DNA from: UBA8296 sp031581145
GTDB taxonomy: Bacteria; Bacteroidota; Rhodothermia; Balneolales; Balneolaceae
Direction: 5' to 3'
DNA length: 48,263 nucleotides
NCBI GenBank assembly: GCA_031581145.1
Contig: JAVLBP010000011.1
Span: 1 to 48,263 of the forward strand
Position numbers and translations under genes: made by a program. Positions 17,087 through 26,827 of the stretch are shown here, in pieces. The first letter of the stretch is position 1, and the number at the start of each line of letters is the position of its first letter. The notes beneath the pieces were generated by a model, which saw nothing but the letters and a program-made list of their open reading frames with translations, did not search any database and was not told where the DNA came from.

Positions 17087-17901
17087 TCACCCTGCAGTGA
17101 ACGCATCATAAATTCGGTGAGAGACATCACCCGGGCGTTTTCTAAGCGTGAGGAAGCTAGGTGCTGCTCATCGACACGGTTCTTTGTCAACTCTTTGACA
17201 ACACATTCAAACAATACCTCCTCGTCCTCTTTCACGGTAAGTTCCAACACCAAGCCACGATTTTGCTCCAAAAAAGCAGGGCTAATCCCATTCAAAGAGA
17301 TCGTAGAAAGCAAGGATGCGCTATGTTGCGCAACAAACCCCCAGTCCAAATCTACCCCTTTTACCATCCAGAGGTGTGTTTTGGCATTGTTTTTGTGACT
17401 CACAATCCATTCTTCTGCTTCATAGCCATGAAGTCGTTTGGTGTTGCCCGTTTTTTCCCATGTCGGCTCAAGATCAAACGAAGGGAGTGGTGAGCTATTC
17501 GATGGATTGACCTTCTTTGCGATGTCTGTGGTCGTCTTTGCTACACCCATCATTTGTTCCATCACAGATACGAAGGTGGAATACTCTGATTCAGTTATCC
17601 GAAGAGCCTCCCCTTTTTTGGTCTCGAGATACATTTCTCGGTCTTCATGGTTGATAAACACCCCTCCTTCATCAGGATCATTCAACGCCAAAAGGCCCGT
17701 TTCTGTGGGAGATGCAGCAAGAATGAGTTCTTTGAGTTTCGGGGCGTCATTGCTCTTAGGCTCACCCTCAGAACCGTAGTTCACCCATTGATAGGTTACA
17801 GTACCATTAAATGACGATTGACCCATCGTGATCTGAGGGGCAAGCGCCATTGAGAACCATGCGATAAGTCCTAGAGTGCAAACTGTGAAAAACCGTGTCA
17901 T
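17083..17901 (-). CDS. Secreted DUF4412-like protein
   Basis: A 272-aa protein with a clear signal peptide (about 1-28, ending near MGQSSFNG). The mature start SSFNGTVTYQW, the GYEAEEWIV segment and the WMVKGVD segment follow the DUF4412 pattern common in Bacteroidota, where a beta-rich LolA-like fold is expected. Function is unknown. It lies between mnmA (82 bases upstream) and the CxxC lipoprotein (4-base overlap). A short direct repeat, aaagagt, is present just upstream of the start, but too weak to list separately. Confidence 0.72.
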   Translation of the reverse strand: MTRFFTVCTLGLIAWFSMALAPQITMGQSSFNGTVTYQWVNYGSEGEPKSNDAPKLKELILAASPTETGLLALNDPDEGGVFINHEDREMYLETKKGEALRITESEYSTFVSVMEQMMGVAKTTTDIAKKVNPSNSSPLPSFDLEPTWEKTGNTKRLHGYEAEEWIVSHKNNAKTHLWMVKGVDLDWGFVAQHSASLLSTISLNGISPAFLEQNRGLVLELTVKEDEEVLFECVVKELTKNRVDEQHLASSRLENARVMSLTEFMMRSLQGE

Positions 17902-17983
17902 AAAGAGTGTTTACAAAGAGTATTGGATGAGTAACATTACGCCAAAAGCATGGAAATGTTGCATAAAAGCTGTGGGGTCAACA

Positions 17984-19114
17984 TCACAGCAACAAATCAT
18001 CCGATTCCAGTGACACCTTTCGAATCCACCCTCCGGCAAGAACATCATCACCGTCGTAGCACACAACGGCTTGTCCCGGTGTGATGGCTTCACGCCCTGC
18101 AGGGAAATGAACCTTAAATTCATCCGGACCTGTCGCTTGAATGGTCCCCTCCGCTCCAGCATCATTGTAGCGTATCTTACCTACGATTGGCACCTCTTCG
18201 CCTTCAGGCAGACTCCCCACCTTGACAAGGTTCATCTCCGCAGCGGTCAAAGTTGTTTGAATCAAATCCTCTTTGACCCCCACCATAACCTCGTTTGTGT
18301 CGGGGTTAATCGAGGTCACATACATCGGTTCTCCCATGGGTAAATGGAGCCCGCGCCGCTGTCCAATCGTAAAATTAGGGTAGCCAGCATGGGTTCCCAC
18401 AATCTTGCCAAATTTATCCACAAAGACCCCTTCGCCAATTCTTTCGTCGTAATCTTCCACCTGCTCTTGAATAAACCGACGATAATTATCATCTGGGATG
18501 AAACATATTTCATACGAGTCGGGCTTGTTGGCCACCGACAAGAGTCCTTCTTCCTCTGCAAAGGCACGAATGGCCGACTTTCGGTACGACCCTACCGGAA
18601 AAATGGTTCGCTCGAGGTGCTCTTGACGAACCCCCCAAAGCGCGTAGCTTTGATCCTTGCCATGGTCAAGCCCTTTGGAAATCACAAAGCGCCCATCCTC
18701 TTCCCTGACATTGGCATAATGTCCTGTTGCGATAAACTCACAATCAAGCTGATCCGCTCGCCTCAACAGCGCAGCCCATTTGATATGTGTATTGCAAAGA
18801 ACACAAGGGTTCGGCGTACGACCTGTCATATAATCGTCTACAAAGCGATCAATGACCCAGGTACCAAATTCATCACGAATATCGACGATAAAGTGCTTGA
18901 ACCCACGATGCACAGCAATCGCGCGAGCATCATTCATCGACTCCACAGTACAGCACCCCGTTTCTTTCCCGTTTTTACCCCCACTACGGTGGTAATCCCA
19001 GGTTTTCATGGTAATGCCAATCACTTCGTAGCCTTGCTGGTGAAGCATTACCGCCGCTACGGAGGAATCAACACCCCCGCTCATTGCCACTAAGACGCGA
19101 CCTTTTTTGCTCAT
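17984..19114 (-). CDS. mnmA: tRNA-specific 2-thiouridylase MnmA
   Basis: MnmA activates U34 of tRNA-Lys, -Glu and -Gln with ATP and inserts sulphur. The 376-aa protein has the PP-loop AMSGGVDSS near residue 10, the catalytic Cys104 in NPCVLCN, and the partner Cys204 in EICFIPDDNYR. It also has GHYANV and the central TIGQRRGL block. The length matches the family. The start is ATG at 19114. It follows the HNH gene by 65 bases in a minus-strand run that begins at dnaE. Confidence 0.97.
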   Translation of the reverse strand: MSKKGRVLVAMSGGVDSSVAAVMLHQQGYEVIGITMKTWDYHRSGGKNGKETGCCTVESMNDARAIAVHRGFKHFIVDIRDEFGTWVIDRFVDDYMTGRTPNPCVLCNTHIKWAALLRRADQLDCEFIATGHYANVREEDGRFVISKGLDHGKDQSYALWGVRQEHLERTIFPVGSYRKSAIRAFAEEEGLLSVANKPDSYEICFIPDDNYRRFIQEQVEDYDERIGEGVFVDKFGKIVGTHAGYPNFTIGQRRGLHLPMGEPMYVTSINPDTNEVMVGVKEDLIQTTLTAAEMNLVKVGSLPEGEEVPIVGKIRYNDAGAEGTIQATGPDEFKVHFPAGREAITPGQAVVCYDGDDVLAGGWIRKVSLESDDLLL

Positions 19115-19179
19115 GGTGAATTAACGTACCACGCTCGATAAACGTTTGTTGCCAAATATGGAGAGGAGAGTCCTCTACC

Positions 19180-19722
19180 TTACATATAAAGATACGGTTT
19201 CCACGTTTCCTCGACACCCCCCATTAGGTTGCGGAAGAAACTTATGTGGATCGGCTTGTATGGCACCGTTTTGAGGGGCATGTTGGCCTCGTCCGGCGTA
19301 CGATTCCCCTTTTTGACATTACATTTGTTACATGCTGTGACAAGATTTTCCCACGTATCCTTGCCCCCTCGGCTTTTTGGCATAACATGGTCGAGTGTCA
19401 AATCTGATTTTGAGCCACAGTATTGGCATACACTCTGATCACGTTTCATGATGTTGCGTCGTGATAGCACGATGCGATGATACGGTAGCCGAATGTATCT
19501 CTTGAGCCGAATCACTGATGGATAATTGAATTCGGTTCGCGGCGTTTGAATCATTCTGCTCGGGTAATCGTGAAGAACCTCAGCCTTCTCAAGAAAGAGA
19601 AGTTTGATCGATCGCTGCACCGAACAGATCGTTAGGGGTTGATAATCTTGATTTAAAAGGAGTACAGAGGCTTCTAATGTGGACCCGCGCTGATCATTTG
19701 CGGTGAGGGGTTCAGAATTCAT
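19180..19722 (-). CDS. Stand-alone HNH endonuclease
   Basis: A 180-aa protein with an N-terminal segment VLLLNQDYQPLTICSVQRSI typical of the small chromosomal HNH family found in Bacteroidota and cyanobacteria. The C-terminal zinc-ribbon HNH motif has Cys99/Cys102, Asp111-His112 (LTLDHVMPKS), Asn126 and Cys131/Cys134. It should cut DNA with one metal ion; the biological role is unknown. It is not near a restriction or phage gene, and the family is widely kept, so a housekeeping role is more likely than mobile DNA. The start lies one base after the PiT-like gene's stop, so translation is probably coupled. Confidence 0.9.
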   Translation of the reverse strand: MNSEPLTANDQRGSTLEASVLLLNQDYQPLTICSVQRSIKLLFLEKAEVLHDYPSRMIQTPRTEFNYPSVIRLKRYIRLPYHRIVLSRRNIMKRDQSVCQYCGSKSDLTLDHVMPKSRGGKDTWENLVTACNKCNVKKGNRTPDEANMPLKTVPYKPIHISFFRNLMGGVEETWKPYLYM

Positions 19723-19723
19723 C

Positions 19724-20857
19724 TTACATGAACAAAGCTTTGATTTCTTCTAATATGCCTGGATTTATCAAAAGTGCAAGTGTAATCGAAACAGCTAACC
19801 CAATTAAGGCATTACGCGCGTCTTTTCCAATGACTTTAAATGCTCCTAAAATCGTTCGACCGTGGTCGTCGCGATTGAAGAGACTCATGGCAACTTCGCG
19901 CCCTCCAAGCAATCCAATGAAGACCCACGTCGTACTCATAGGGATCTGGCTCCGAATTTTGAGGTAGTACAAGATGATAGCGTATACAATGTCAATAATG
20001 GTTGCTGAGCGGACATCGGTCACAAATGATTTCTCAGTCACAATCTCTTGAATCCGATCACCGCGTAAATACAGCAGCACCCCTAATCCAGCAAAAATAA
20101 AACCCGCAAAGCCCGCAAACTCATAAATACTCAACGAGCGTGGCAGATACACTGCGATATTTGCTGCATCCTGCATAATCCAAACAGACCACAACGTCCC
20201 AGACGCAATCCACTGAACCGGAATCCATGCGGGGTGAGCCTCTCCTTTAAACAACCATTTCGAGATGCGCGCCACAAGGAACCATACAATAATGGCCGCC
20301 ACAAACGCGAGGCCATAGCCCAACATACTTTTTTGAAGGACACCGGTAATGCCAGCCAAACTCGACGAGAAGCAACTTAGGATCAAAAAAGTCGTGGACA
20401 CAGGCATTTTGAGCCGCGTCAGAATCAACAGGAATAATGGTGCCGCGACTTGTAGAAACGTAAACTCGGTTGGCGCTTCACTGAACCCCTTGGATGCCAA
20501 TCGCTGGTAGGAGACATCCCCATTGTAGGTAATCCAACTATACGTAACCGTGACGAGGAATATCCCCCCAATAAACAACCAAAGAAGCCACCAAGGACGC
20601 TTTGCATTGGACGCAAGAAATGTACCGATGGTTTGAATACTATCGTTCGCGATCGCGGAGTAGCCCGCAAACAGGAACCCAATCCACATCGCGAGGTGAG
20701 GGATCTGAAACGTAGATCCAGCGATGATAAACAGGGCACCGATGAGCATCAGGAAGAATCGCTCTTGGCGAATCAACCCGAAAAAACTAAAAGGGAGAAG
20801 TTGCTCTACCCCACTTTTTGAATCCGAATGCTTTGGAGAGGGCGATGTGTCTGACAT
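19724..20857 (-). CDS. Multi-pass membrane protein, PiT-like (inorganic phosphate transporter related)
   Basis: A 377-aa protein with about nine hydrophobic helices. Two inverted segments resemble the PiT signature: GYSAIANDSIQTIGTF near residue 70 and MPVSTTFLIL near 150, with a second (I)PMSTTWVFIGLLGGRE near 310. These recall NDxAN and PVSTT motifs of Na+/H+-phosphate symporters, but the match is partial, so transport of phosphate is a hypothesis. A polar N-terminus (about 20 residues) precedes the membrane part. It lies between trxA and the HNH gene. An ATG at 20857 is the natural start. Confidence 0.65.
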   Translation of the reverse strand: MSDTSPSPKHSDSKSGVEQLLPFSFFGLIRQERFFLMLIGALFIIAGSTFQIPHLAMWIGFLFAGYSAIANDSIQTIGTFLASNAKRPWWLLWLFIGGIFLVTVTYSWITYNGDVSYQRLASKGFSEAPTEFTFLQVAAPLFLLILTRLKMPVSTTFLILSCFSSSLAGITGVLQKSMLGYGLAFVAAIIVWFLVARISKWLFKGEAHPAWIPVQWIASGTLWSVWIMQDAANIAVYLPRSLSIYEFAGFAGFIFAGLGVLLYLRGDRIQEIVTEKSFVTDVRSATIIDIVYAIILYYLKIRSQIPMSTTWVFIGLLGGREVAMSLFNRDDHGRTILGAFKVIGKDARNALIGLAVSITLALLINPGILEEIKALFM

Positions 20858-20938
20858 AAGGTCGTGTTGTATCTAAATTGAGGGAAATTAGTCAATTAGA
20901 TGTTAACCCTATGTTAAACTGGCGCAGAAATCTGGGGC

Positions 20939-21265
20939 TTAGGCAACCTGCGCGTCAAGTTGTTTTTGGAGCGTTGATTTAGGCACCGCACCAACGACCT
21001 GGTCCACAACCTCGCCGTTTTTAAAGATCAAAAGTGTTGGAATGGAACGTATCCCATATTTCATAGATACCGATGGATTGTTATCAACATCGACTTTCCC
21101 CACTTTTACTTTCCCTTCGTATTCTCCAGCGAGCTCCTCAACGACTGGGCCAACCATACGGCAGGGGCCACACCATTCAGCCCAAAAATCGACCAGTACG
21201 GGTGTATCTGCGGATTCAACTTCAGTGGCGAAGTTGGTGTCATTAAATTCAATTGCTTTAGCCAT
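20939..21265 (-). CDS. trxA: Thioredoxin
   Basis: A 108-aa classical thioredoxin, the dithiol reductant of ribonucleotide reductase and other proteins. The active site WCGPC (31-35), the cis-Pro segment SIPTLLIFKNGE and the buried Asp in VDFWAEW are all present. No signal peptide, so cytoplasmic. The ATG at 21265 is preceded by A-rich sequence (AAAAAGAATT) rather than a Shine-Dalgarno. A 123-base gap separates it from dnaE; it holds short palindromic stretches (for example tgcactatgca) but no promoter I can support. Confidence 0.97.
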   Translation of the reverse strand: MAKAIEFNDTNFATEVESADTPVLVDFWAEWCGPCRMVGPVVEELAGEYEGKVKVGKVDVDNNPSVSMKYGIRSIPTLLIFKNGEVVDQVVGAVPKSTLQKQLDAQVA

Positions 21266-21388
21266 AATTCTTTTTAGATAATTCTGTTACAACTGTTCAG
21301 TTACACTGGTTCAATGCACTATGCACGAACTTGTAGTTACATGTTAAGGTAAGAAAGAAATAACCTTTCCTCAAACATGAAACAACGA

Positions 21389-24300
21389 TTACGACGCAAC
21401 CGTTCTTAGCTCGATGGAATCCTCTCCTAGAATCTCTTCCAACGAGGATAAAACCTCATCGTTCGGATCAATAACCACATTGCGCGCACGCAATTGAAGG
21501 GGCTGTTCAGACGCCTTACTATACAATGAAAACTCTATTTGAGCCTCCCCTTTGTGTTTCTTTAGTAGCGTTTCCAACTCATCCAAAATGCCTATAGAGG
21601 CTCGATCCGTTTCCAACCGCGCTACAACACAAACTCGTTTTTGGTGCTTTTCACGGAGGTTTTCTGCCCGGTCCATAGACTCGGCCATTAACTGGGGTGC
21701 GCCACGATCGGTCCTCATGGTCCCTTTGATGTACAAGCAGTTATCCTCCTCGAGTAATCCTTGATAGTTGTCGTAGCACTCGCTAAAGACACTTACTTCG
21801 ATAGCGCCATCCAAATCCTCCACCTTCAAAAACGCGATAGGGCGTTGTTTGGAATCTTTGAGCCGTCGAATGGAGGTCACAATACCTACGATCGACCCTG
21901 GCTCACGGTCACGGATGCGCGCGAGGGTGGTCTCTGAAAGTTTATGGGTCGCAAACAGGGATCGATCATGTCGGAATCGCTCGAGCGGATGCCCACTTAG
22001 ATAAAAGCCAATTACCTCTCGTTCTCGCTTAAGTTGTTCAATCTGGCTCCACGGCAAACACTCTCGAAGCTTAGGCTCCATCGTCGCTTCTCCCCCTTGA
22101 GCACCGCCAAACAAGGACGTCTGGTTGAGGCGTGCCTCTTCAAACTTCCTGTGACCATACATCATAATCTCCTCGATTCCTTGCAGGAGTTGGGCTCGGT
22201 TGGGGTGGAGTTCATCAAAAGCACCTGCTTGAATTAAGCTTTCCACCACCCGTTTGTTGCATGTTTTGGAGTCTACTCTGCCGGCAAAATCAAAAATAGA
22301 GGTAAATGGCCCAGAAGCTTCACGCTCTTGGACAATTCCTTCAATGGCCGCAGCCCCAACACCTTTAATCGCATTGAGGCCAAACTGAATCCGTTGGTTG
22401 GCCACCGAAAACCGCCCAATCCCGGTATTGATGTTTGGGAAATCGACCGCGATATCCATTTTTTTACACTCATCAATAAAATAGGTCACTTTTTTGAGGT
22501 CTGACATGTTATGACTCATGACAGAAGCCATGTATTCGGCAGGATAATTTGCCTTGAAATACATGGTTTGGTACGCCAAAATGGAATAGGCCGCAGAGTG
22601 AGATTTGTTAAACCCATAGCCCGCAAACAGGGCCATTTTGTCAAAAATCTCTTTGGCTAAGCTGGGTTCAATCCCTTTTGCAGTGGCTCTGGACATAAAC
22701 TTTTCCTCCTCCTGAGCCATCTGATCCACTTTCTTTTTGCCCATAATTCGCCGCAAAATATCGGCTTCACCCAGCGTATAATCCCCAATACGTTGGGCTA
22801 CGACCATGATCTGCTCCTGATAAATCATGATGCCATAGGTGGGCTCAAGCACCTCCACAAGATCTTCATGAGGATAATCAACCTCCTCCTGACCATGCTT
22901 GCGGCGGATATAATCTGGGATAAACTGCATCGGACCAGGGCGATACAGTGCATTCATGGCAATCAGATCGTCGATCGTCGTGGGCTTGAGATCACGTAAG
23001 TGTTTACGCATGCCATCAGACTCAAACTGGAACGTCCCAACCGTCCCCCCTTTTTGGTAGAGGGCAAAGGTCTTTTCATCATCCAGTGGAATATCATCCA
23101 ACGTCATCTCACGCCCATGGATAAGGTGGACCATCTCGATCACCGTTTTGAGAATGGACAACGTTTTGAGACCCAGGAAGTCCATTTTGAGCATACCCGC
23201 ATCTTCAATCACCTTCCCATCAAACTGCGTGACCATCAATTCGGCATCTTTGGCTGTGCACACTGGTATGAGACTCAGCAAGTCATTAGGGGCAATAATC
23301 ACCCCAGCAGCATGGATCCCTGTGTTGCGAATACTCCCTTCAAGCGTATGGGCGAGCTGTAGGGTTTTTCCAGCAAGAGTATCCGATTTCTTAATGTCCC
23401 TGAGCTCTGGTACCTCTTCGAAGGCTTTGTCAAGAGTGGTTCCCACATTTTCTGGTACCTTTTTGGCAAGTTGATCGGCCTCTTGGAGAGGGAGTTCCAA
23501 CACGCGAGCCACATCGCGAACCGCAGATCGTGCAGCCATGGTCCCAAAGGTGATAATATGAGCTACCTGGTTGTAGCCATATTTTTCCACTACATAATCA
23601 ATCACCTTTTGACGCCCATCATCATCAAAGTCAATATCCATATCGGGCATACTCACCCGCTCAGGATTAAGGAACCGCTCAAAGATGAGGTCGTATTTGA
23701 GTGGATCGACGTTGGTAATACCTATGGCATACGCGACGACGGATCCAGCAGCTGAGCCACGACCCGGCCCGACATACACACCGATCTCCTTGGCTGCGTC
23801 AATAAAGTCCTGAACAATCAAGAAATAGCCTGCAAACCCCATCGATTTGATAATCCCAAGCTCATGCTCAATCCTTTCAACAACCTTGGGCTCAAGCTTC
23901 CCTTCCGTTGTGGGATATTTTTGTTTGGCTCCCTCCAATGCATGGTGTTTGAGTGTCTCATCTTCAGTGTCAAACCCCTCTGGAAGTGTCGATGAAGGCA
24001 ACAAAATATCTTGTTCAAGCTCAATTGGCTCGAGAGTGGATACCAACTCTTGAATATTGTGGATCGCCTCTGGAATGTCAGCAAACAACGCGGCCATCTC
24101 AGGGGATTTCTTGTAATAATACTCATGGTTGGGGAAGCCATACCGCGTGCCACGCCCTCGACCTATGGGCATGCTCACGGGGTTATTATCATCCACGCAA
24201 AGTAAGGCGTCGTGTGCTTGCCAATCTTTCTCCTCGATGTAATAGAGATCATGGGCAGCAAGCATCTTTACCCCATGGGTTCTAGCAAATGTTAGCAAGA

Positions 24301-25669
24301 CGTCATTCACGCGGTCCTCCTCCTCCAATCCATGACGTTGGAGCGTCACATAAAAATCGTCACCAAAGATCTCCTTCCACCAAAGAAAAGCCTCTTCAGC
24401 AGCTTCTTCCCCCTGGTTCAAGATCAAATCAGGGACTTCACCACGCAACCCACCTGTTAAGGCGATGACCCCTCTGTGATGCTGTTCAATGAGTGCTTTG
24501 TCAATTCGAGGATACTTATAGTAGTACCCCTCGATATATCCCTTGGAGACCATCGAAGAGAGATTTTTGTATCCCTCAAGGTTTTTAACCAGAAACAGAG
24601 ATTGTGTTCGATAATCTTTGAAATCTCGGGTGAATTTTTTTTGGTGACGATCTGCCACGAGATAACATTCACACCCTAGGATTGGCTGGATCCCTGCCTC
24701 TTTGGCAGCACGGGTAAAATGGAAGGCCCCAAACATATTTCCCAAATCGGTGCAAGCAACCGCGGGAGCCCCATCTTGTTTGGCCGCCTCAACCAAGGCT
24801 TTGACGCTTGCTGTACTGCGAAGTATGGAGAATTGAGAGTGGCAATGAAGGTGGATAAATGGCACCTCCACAGATGGGGACACTGCCTCAGCGTTGGCTG
24901 TTTTTGAAGACTCAACAGCAATTAGGTCTGAATCTGGGTCTGGGGCATCCTTTTGGGCTACCCTTTGGGCATCGTTTTGGGCTTCCCTTTGAGCTTCCCA
25001 CTGTTTTTCCTGCTCAAGTTCATCTTGGTAATGGGACCGGTCGATCACATCGCTCAATGGTTTTGCCGGCCACTCAACTCCATCGGGTGGATCAAGTACG
25101 ATATCCCCTCGCCTAGCCATTTCAAAAAAGGCTCTTGCTGTCGCCCGGACATCGGCAAAGGCGTCATGAGCCCCCTCAAAGCCCACATCAAACAGCGTGG
25201 TGTGTAGCTCAGCCAGTGTCGGCCACTTGAACCTACCTTGCCCTCCTGGAATCTTGCACACGTCTGTACCCGCATCTTTGGTATCAACCTGGATTTTGGA
25301 CTCCAGTAGATTGGGGCGTTGTAGCCTGACGTACTCGGCTCCTAGAATGTTCCAATCGAAAATGAGGTTATGCCCAATCACAAATGTGGAGGCTTGCACC
25401 GCTTGCTCAAACGCTTCAAGCACCTCTACAAGTGGAGAGCCCTCTTTTTGTGCCCGCTCCGTGGAGATCCCATGAATCTTTTCTGAATTGAACGGAATCG
25501 TAAACCCGTCCGGTTGTACTATCCAGTTTCCTTCACTGATTTTTTTGCCTTCGATGTCGTGTACTTGCCATGCCAGTTGAACCAAGCGAGGCCAGTTGTC
25601 AGTATCGGTGACCGGTGCCTTAAAGTTTTTGGGTAAGCCAGTGGTTTCAGTATCGTATATAAGGAACAT
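21389..25669 (-). CDS. dnaE: DNA polymerase III alpha subunit with N-terminal DEDDh exonuclease
   Basis: The replicative polymerase, 1426 aa from the ATG at 25669 (MFLIYDTETTG); a longer frame from 25720 adds 17 unlikely residues. Domains: DEDDh 3'-5' exonuclease (about 1-185; Asp6, Glu8, Asp105, His168, Asp173), a charged linker (215-270), the PHP domain (from about 271), the polymerase core with catalytic acids in PDMDIDFDDDG, a likely clamp-binding QTSLF, and an OB domain (GSIVGIVTSIRRL). The fused exonuclease is, from memory, common in Bacteroidota DnaE. In the PHP domain LDG is replaced by LRS and TDHGN by TDLGN (Leu309), removing two expected metal ligands. The linker holds a 12-bp tandem repeat. 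Confidence 0.97.
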   Translation of the reverse strand: MFLIYDTETTGLPKNFKAPVTDTDNWPRLVQLAWQVHDIEGKKISEGNWIVQPDGFTIPFNSEKIHGISTERAQKEGSPLVEVLEAFEQAVQASTFVIGHNLIFDWNILGAEYVRLQRPNLLESKIQVDTKDAGTDVCKIPGGQGRFKWPTLAELHTTLFDVGFEGAHDAFADVRATARAFFEMARRGDIVLDPPDGVEWPAKPLSDVIDRSHYQDELEQEKQWEAQREAQNDAQRVAQKDAPDPDSDLIAVESSKTANAEAVSPSVEVPFIHLHCHSQFSILRSTASVKALVEAAKQDGAPAVACTDLGNMFGAFHFTRAAKEAGIQPILGCECYLVADRHQKKFTRDFKDYRTQSLFLVKNLEGYKNLSSMVSKGYIEGYYYKYPRIDKALIEQHHRGVIALTGGLRGEVPDLILNQGEEAAEEAFLWWKEIFGDDFYVTLQRHGLEEEDRVNDVLLTFARTHGVKMLAAHDLYYIEEKDWQAHDALLCVDDNNPVSMPIGRGRGTRYGFPNHEYYYKKSPEMAALFADIPEAIHNIQELVSTLEPIELEQDILLPSSTLPEGFDTEDETLKHHALEGAKQKYPTTEGKLEPKVVERIEHELGIIKSMGFAGYFLIVQDFIDAAKEIGVYVGPGRGSAAGSVVAYAIGITNVDPLKYDLIFERFLNPERVSMPDMDIDFDDDGRQKVIDYVVEKYGYNQVAHIITFGTMAARSAVRDVARVLELPLQEADQLAKKVPENVGTTLDKAFEEVPELRDIKKSDTLAGKTLQLAHTLEGSIRNTGIHAAGVIIAPNDLLSLIPVCTAKDAELMVTQFDGKVIEDAGMLKMDFLGLKTLSILKTVIEMVHLIHGREMTLDDIPLDDEKTFALYQKGGTVGTFQFESDGMRKHLRDLKPTTIDDLIAMNALYRPGPMQFIPDYIRRKHGQEEVDYPHEDLVEVLEPTYGIMIYQEQIMVVAQRIGDYTLGEADILRRIMGKKKVDQMAQEEEKFMSRATAKGIEPSLAKEIFDKMALFAGYGFNKSHSAAYSILAYQTMYFKANYPAEYMASVMSHNMSDLKKVTYFIDECKKMDIAVDFPNINTGIGRFSVANQRIQFGLNAIKGVGAAAIEGIVQEREASGPFTSIFDFAGRVDSKTCNKRVVESLIQAGAFDELHPNRAQLLQGIEEIMMYGHRKFEEARLNQTSLFGGAQGGEATMEPKLRECLPWSQIEQLKREREVIGFYLSGHPLERFRHDRSLFATHKLSETTLARIRDREPGSIVGIVTSIRRLKDSKQRPIAFLKVEDLDGAIEVSVFSECYDNYQGLLEEDNCLYIKGTMRTDRGAPQLMAESMDRAENLREKHQKRVCVVARLETDRASIGILDELETLLKKHKGEAQIEFSLYSKASEQPLQLRARNVVIDPNDEVLSSLEEILGEDSIELRTVAS
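24945..25004. repeat. 12-bp tandem repeat x5 in the dnaE linker
   Basis: Five 12-bp units (from 24945, 24957, 24969, 24981 and 24993) encode on the minus strand a four-residue motif: EAQR, EAQN, DAQR, VAQK, and an edge unit. They lie between the exonuclease and PHP domains, where length change is tolerated. Units differ at one to four positions, so the expansion is older than the perfect repeats elsewhere in the window. Confidence 0.9.
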
Positions 25670-25750
25670 AAACGTGAGGCAATCGTCGATCTTTGTGCAT
25701 AAACGTAACTCTTGACGCATAACAACATCGTGAAATCTTCGGGCTATTGC

Positions 25751-26827
25751 ATGATTTCTTCAGGGGGGCACGGAATTTTTTTGAAAGATTTCGGTCTATC
25801 ACTCGACAACAGTCATCCAGAGGCTGATGTCGTGTTTGTATCCCACGCGCATGCCGATCATTTACCGAGAAATCGGTCTTGTGCTGCGGTTTGCTCTGCC
25901 CCAACGTTGGCCTTCATGCAAAAGCGAGGATACAAAGGGGATGCCTACGTGTTAGACTGGCAAACACCCACCTCACTAGAGTCGATTCGTGAATATTTTG
26001 GGATACCGCATGGTGGGCAGAGCACGGCAAAGGGTCTGGAGAAGGGTCCAGAAAAACCTTCTACTCGTGATGCAACCCTGACGCTTTATCCTGCTGGCCA
26101 TATTTTGGGATCTGCCATGATTCTCATTGAAAGTGAAGATGGGGCCTTGTTGTATACCGGCGACGTCAAATCGCCAGCCTCCCCTGCGACGGAGGGAGTG
26201 GTTTGGCCATCCAACGTGGATGAGCTCATTATAGAGGCGACGTTTGGCCTACCTATTTACAAATGGAGGCCGACCCACGAGATCCAGCAAGACATGCTAG
26301 CATTTGCCAAAGAAACGCTCGAGGCGGGGGAAACGCCGCTTTTTTTGGGGTATAATCTGGGCAAAGCTCAAGAAATTTTACACCTACTCGAGCCCATGGA
26401 TCACCGCAAAATGATTCATGGAGGAGGATACCCATACTGCGAAGTGTACCAACAAGCCGGAATTTCGTTGGGCAACGTGGAGCCCTATGATCGAGCACAT
26501 TGTGAAGGGGCTATTCTTGTGGGACCCACGTCGGTATTGGCCTCTGGATTTGCCTCAAATGTTGAGCGTCTGCGTGTGGCACAATGCTCAGGGTGGGCTG
26601 CGTTGGCAAGCAGGCGAACACAACTAAACTTGGATCGTGGGTTTGCCCTTTCAGACCATCTCGATTTTTTTGAGTTAATGGACGTCTGCGACGCTCTACA
26701 ACCACGTACCATTCATATTACACACTCACCCACACCCGACGTCGTTGCCCACTTCCTAGAGCAACGGGGACACCATGCTCAATTTTTGAATCTAACGATG
26801 GAGCAAGAGGAGGAGCTTGATGGATGA
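25751..26827 (+). CDS. Ligase-associated DNA exonuclease, metallo-beta-lactamase fold
   Basis: An MBL/beta-CASP-type protein with HxHxDH in SHAHADHLPRN, AGHILGSAMI, LYTGDVK and the late DHLDF block. This matches the family called putative exonuclease, DNA ligase-associated, which is encoded beside ATP-dependent ligases in many bacteria. I chose the ATG at 25751, which gives 358 aa and starts just before the first conserved strand; a TTG at 25712 would add 13 residues. It is divergent from dnaE across 81 bases and its stop overlaps the ligase start by eight bases, so the two are translationally linked. Confidence 0.88.
   Translation: MISSGGHGIFLKDFGLSLDNSHPEADVVFVSHAHADHLPRNRSCAAVCSAPTLAFMQKRGYKGDAYVLDWQTPTSLESIREYFGIPHGGQSTAKGLEKGPEKPSTRDATLTLYPAGHILGSAMILIESEDGALLYTGDVKSPASPATEGVVWPSNVDELIIEATFGLPIYKWRPTHEIQQDMLAFAKETLEAGETPLFLGYNLGKAQEILHLLEPMDHRKMIHGGGYPYCEVYQQAGISLGNVEPYDRAHCEGAILVGPTSVLASGFASNVERLRVAQCSGWAALASRRTQLNLDRGFALSDHLDFFELMDVCDALQPRTIHITHSPTPDVVAHFLEQRGHHAQFLNLTMEQEEELDG

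Noticed and set aside
19156..19175. Short palindrome agagga-gag-tcctct between mnmA and the HNH gene
   Set aside because: A six-base stem without a T run; too weak for a terminator and the genes are probably one transcript.
19180..19722. HNH gene as a sign of a mobile element or restriction system
   Set aside because: No integrase, methylase or repeats nearby; it is packed in a housekeeping run and matches a widely kept chromosomal family.
20880..20905. Inverted ctaaattga/tcaattag between trxA and the PiT-like gene as a regulator site
   Set aside because: It is imperfect, A/T-rich and short; not distinguishable from chance.
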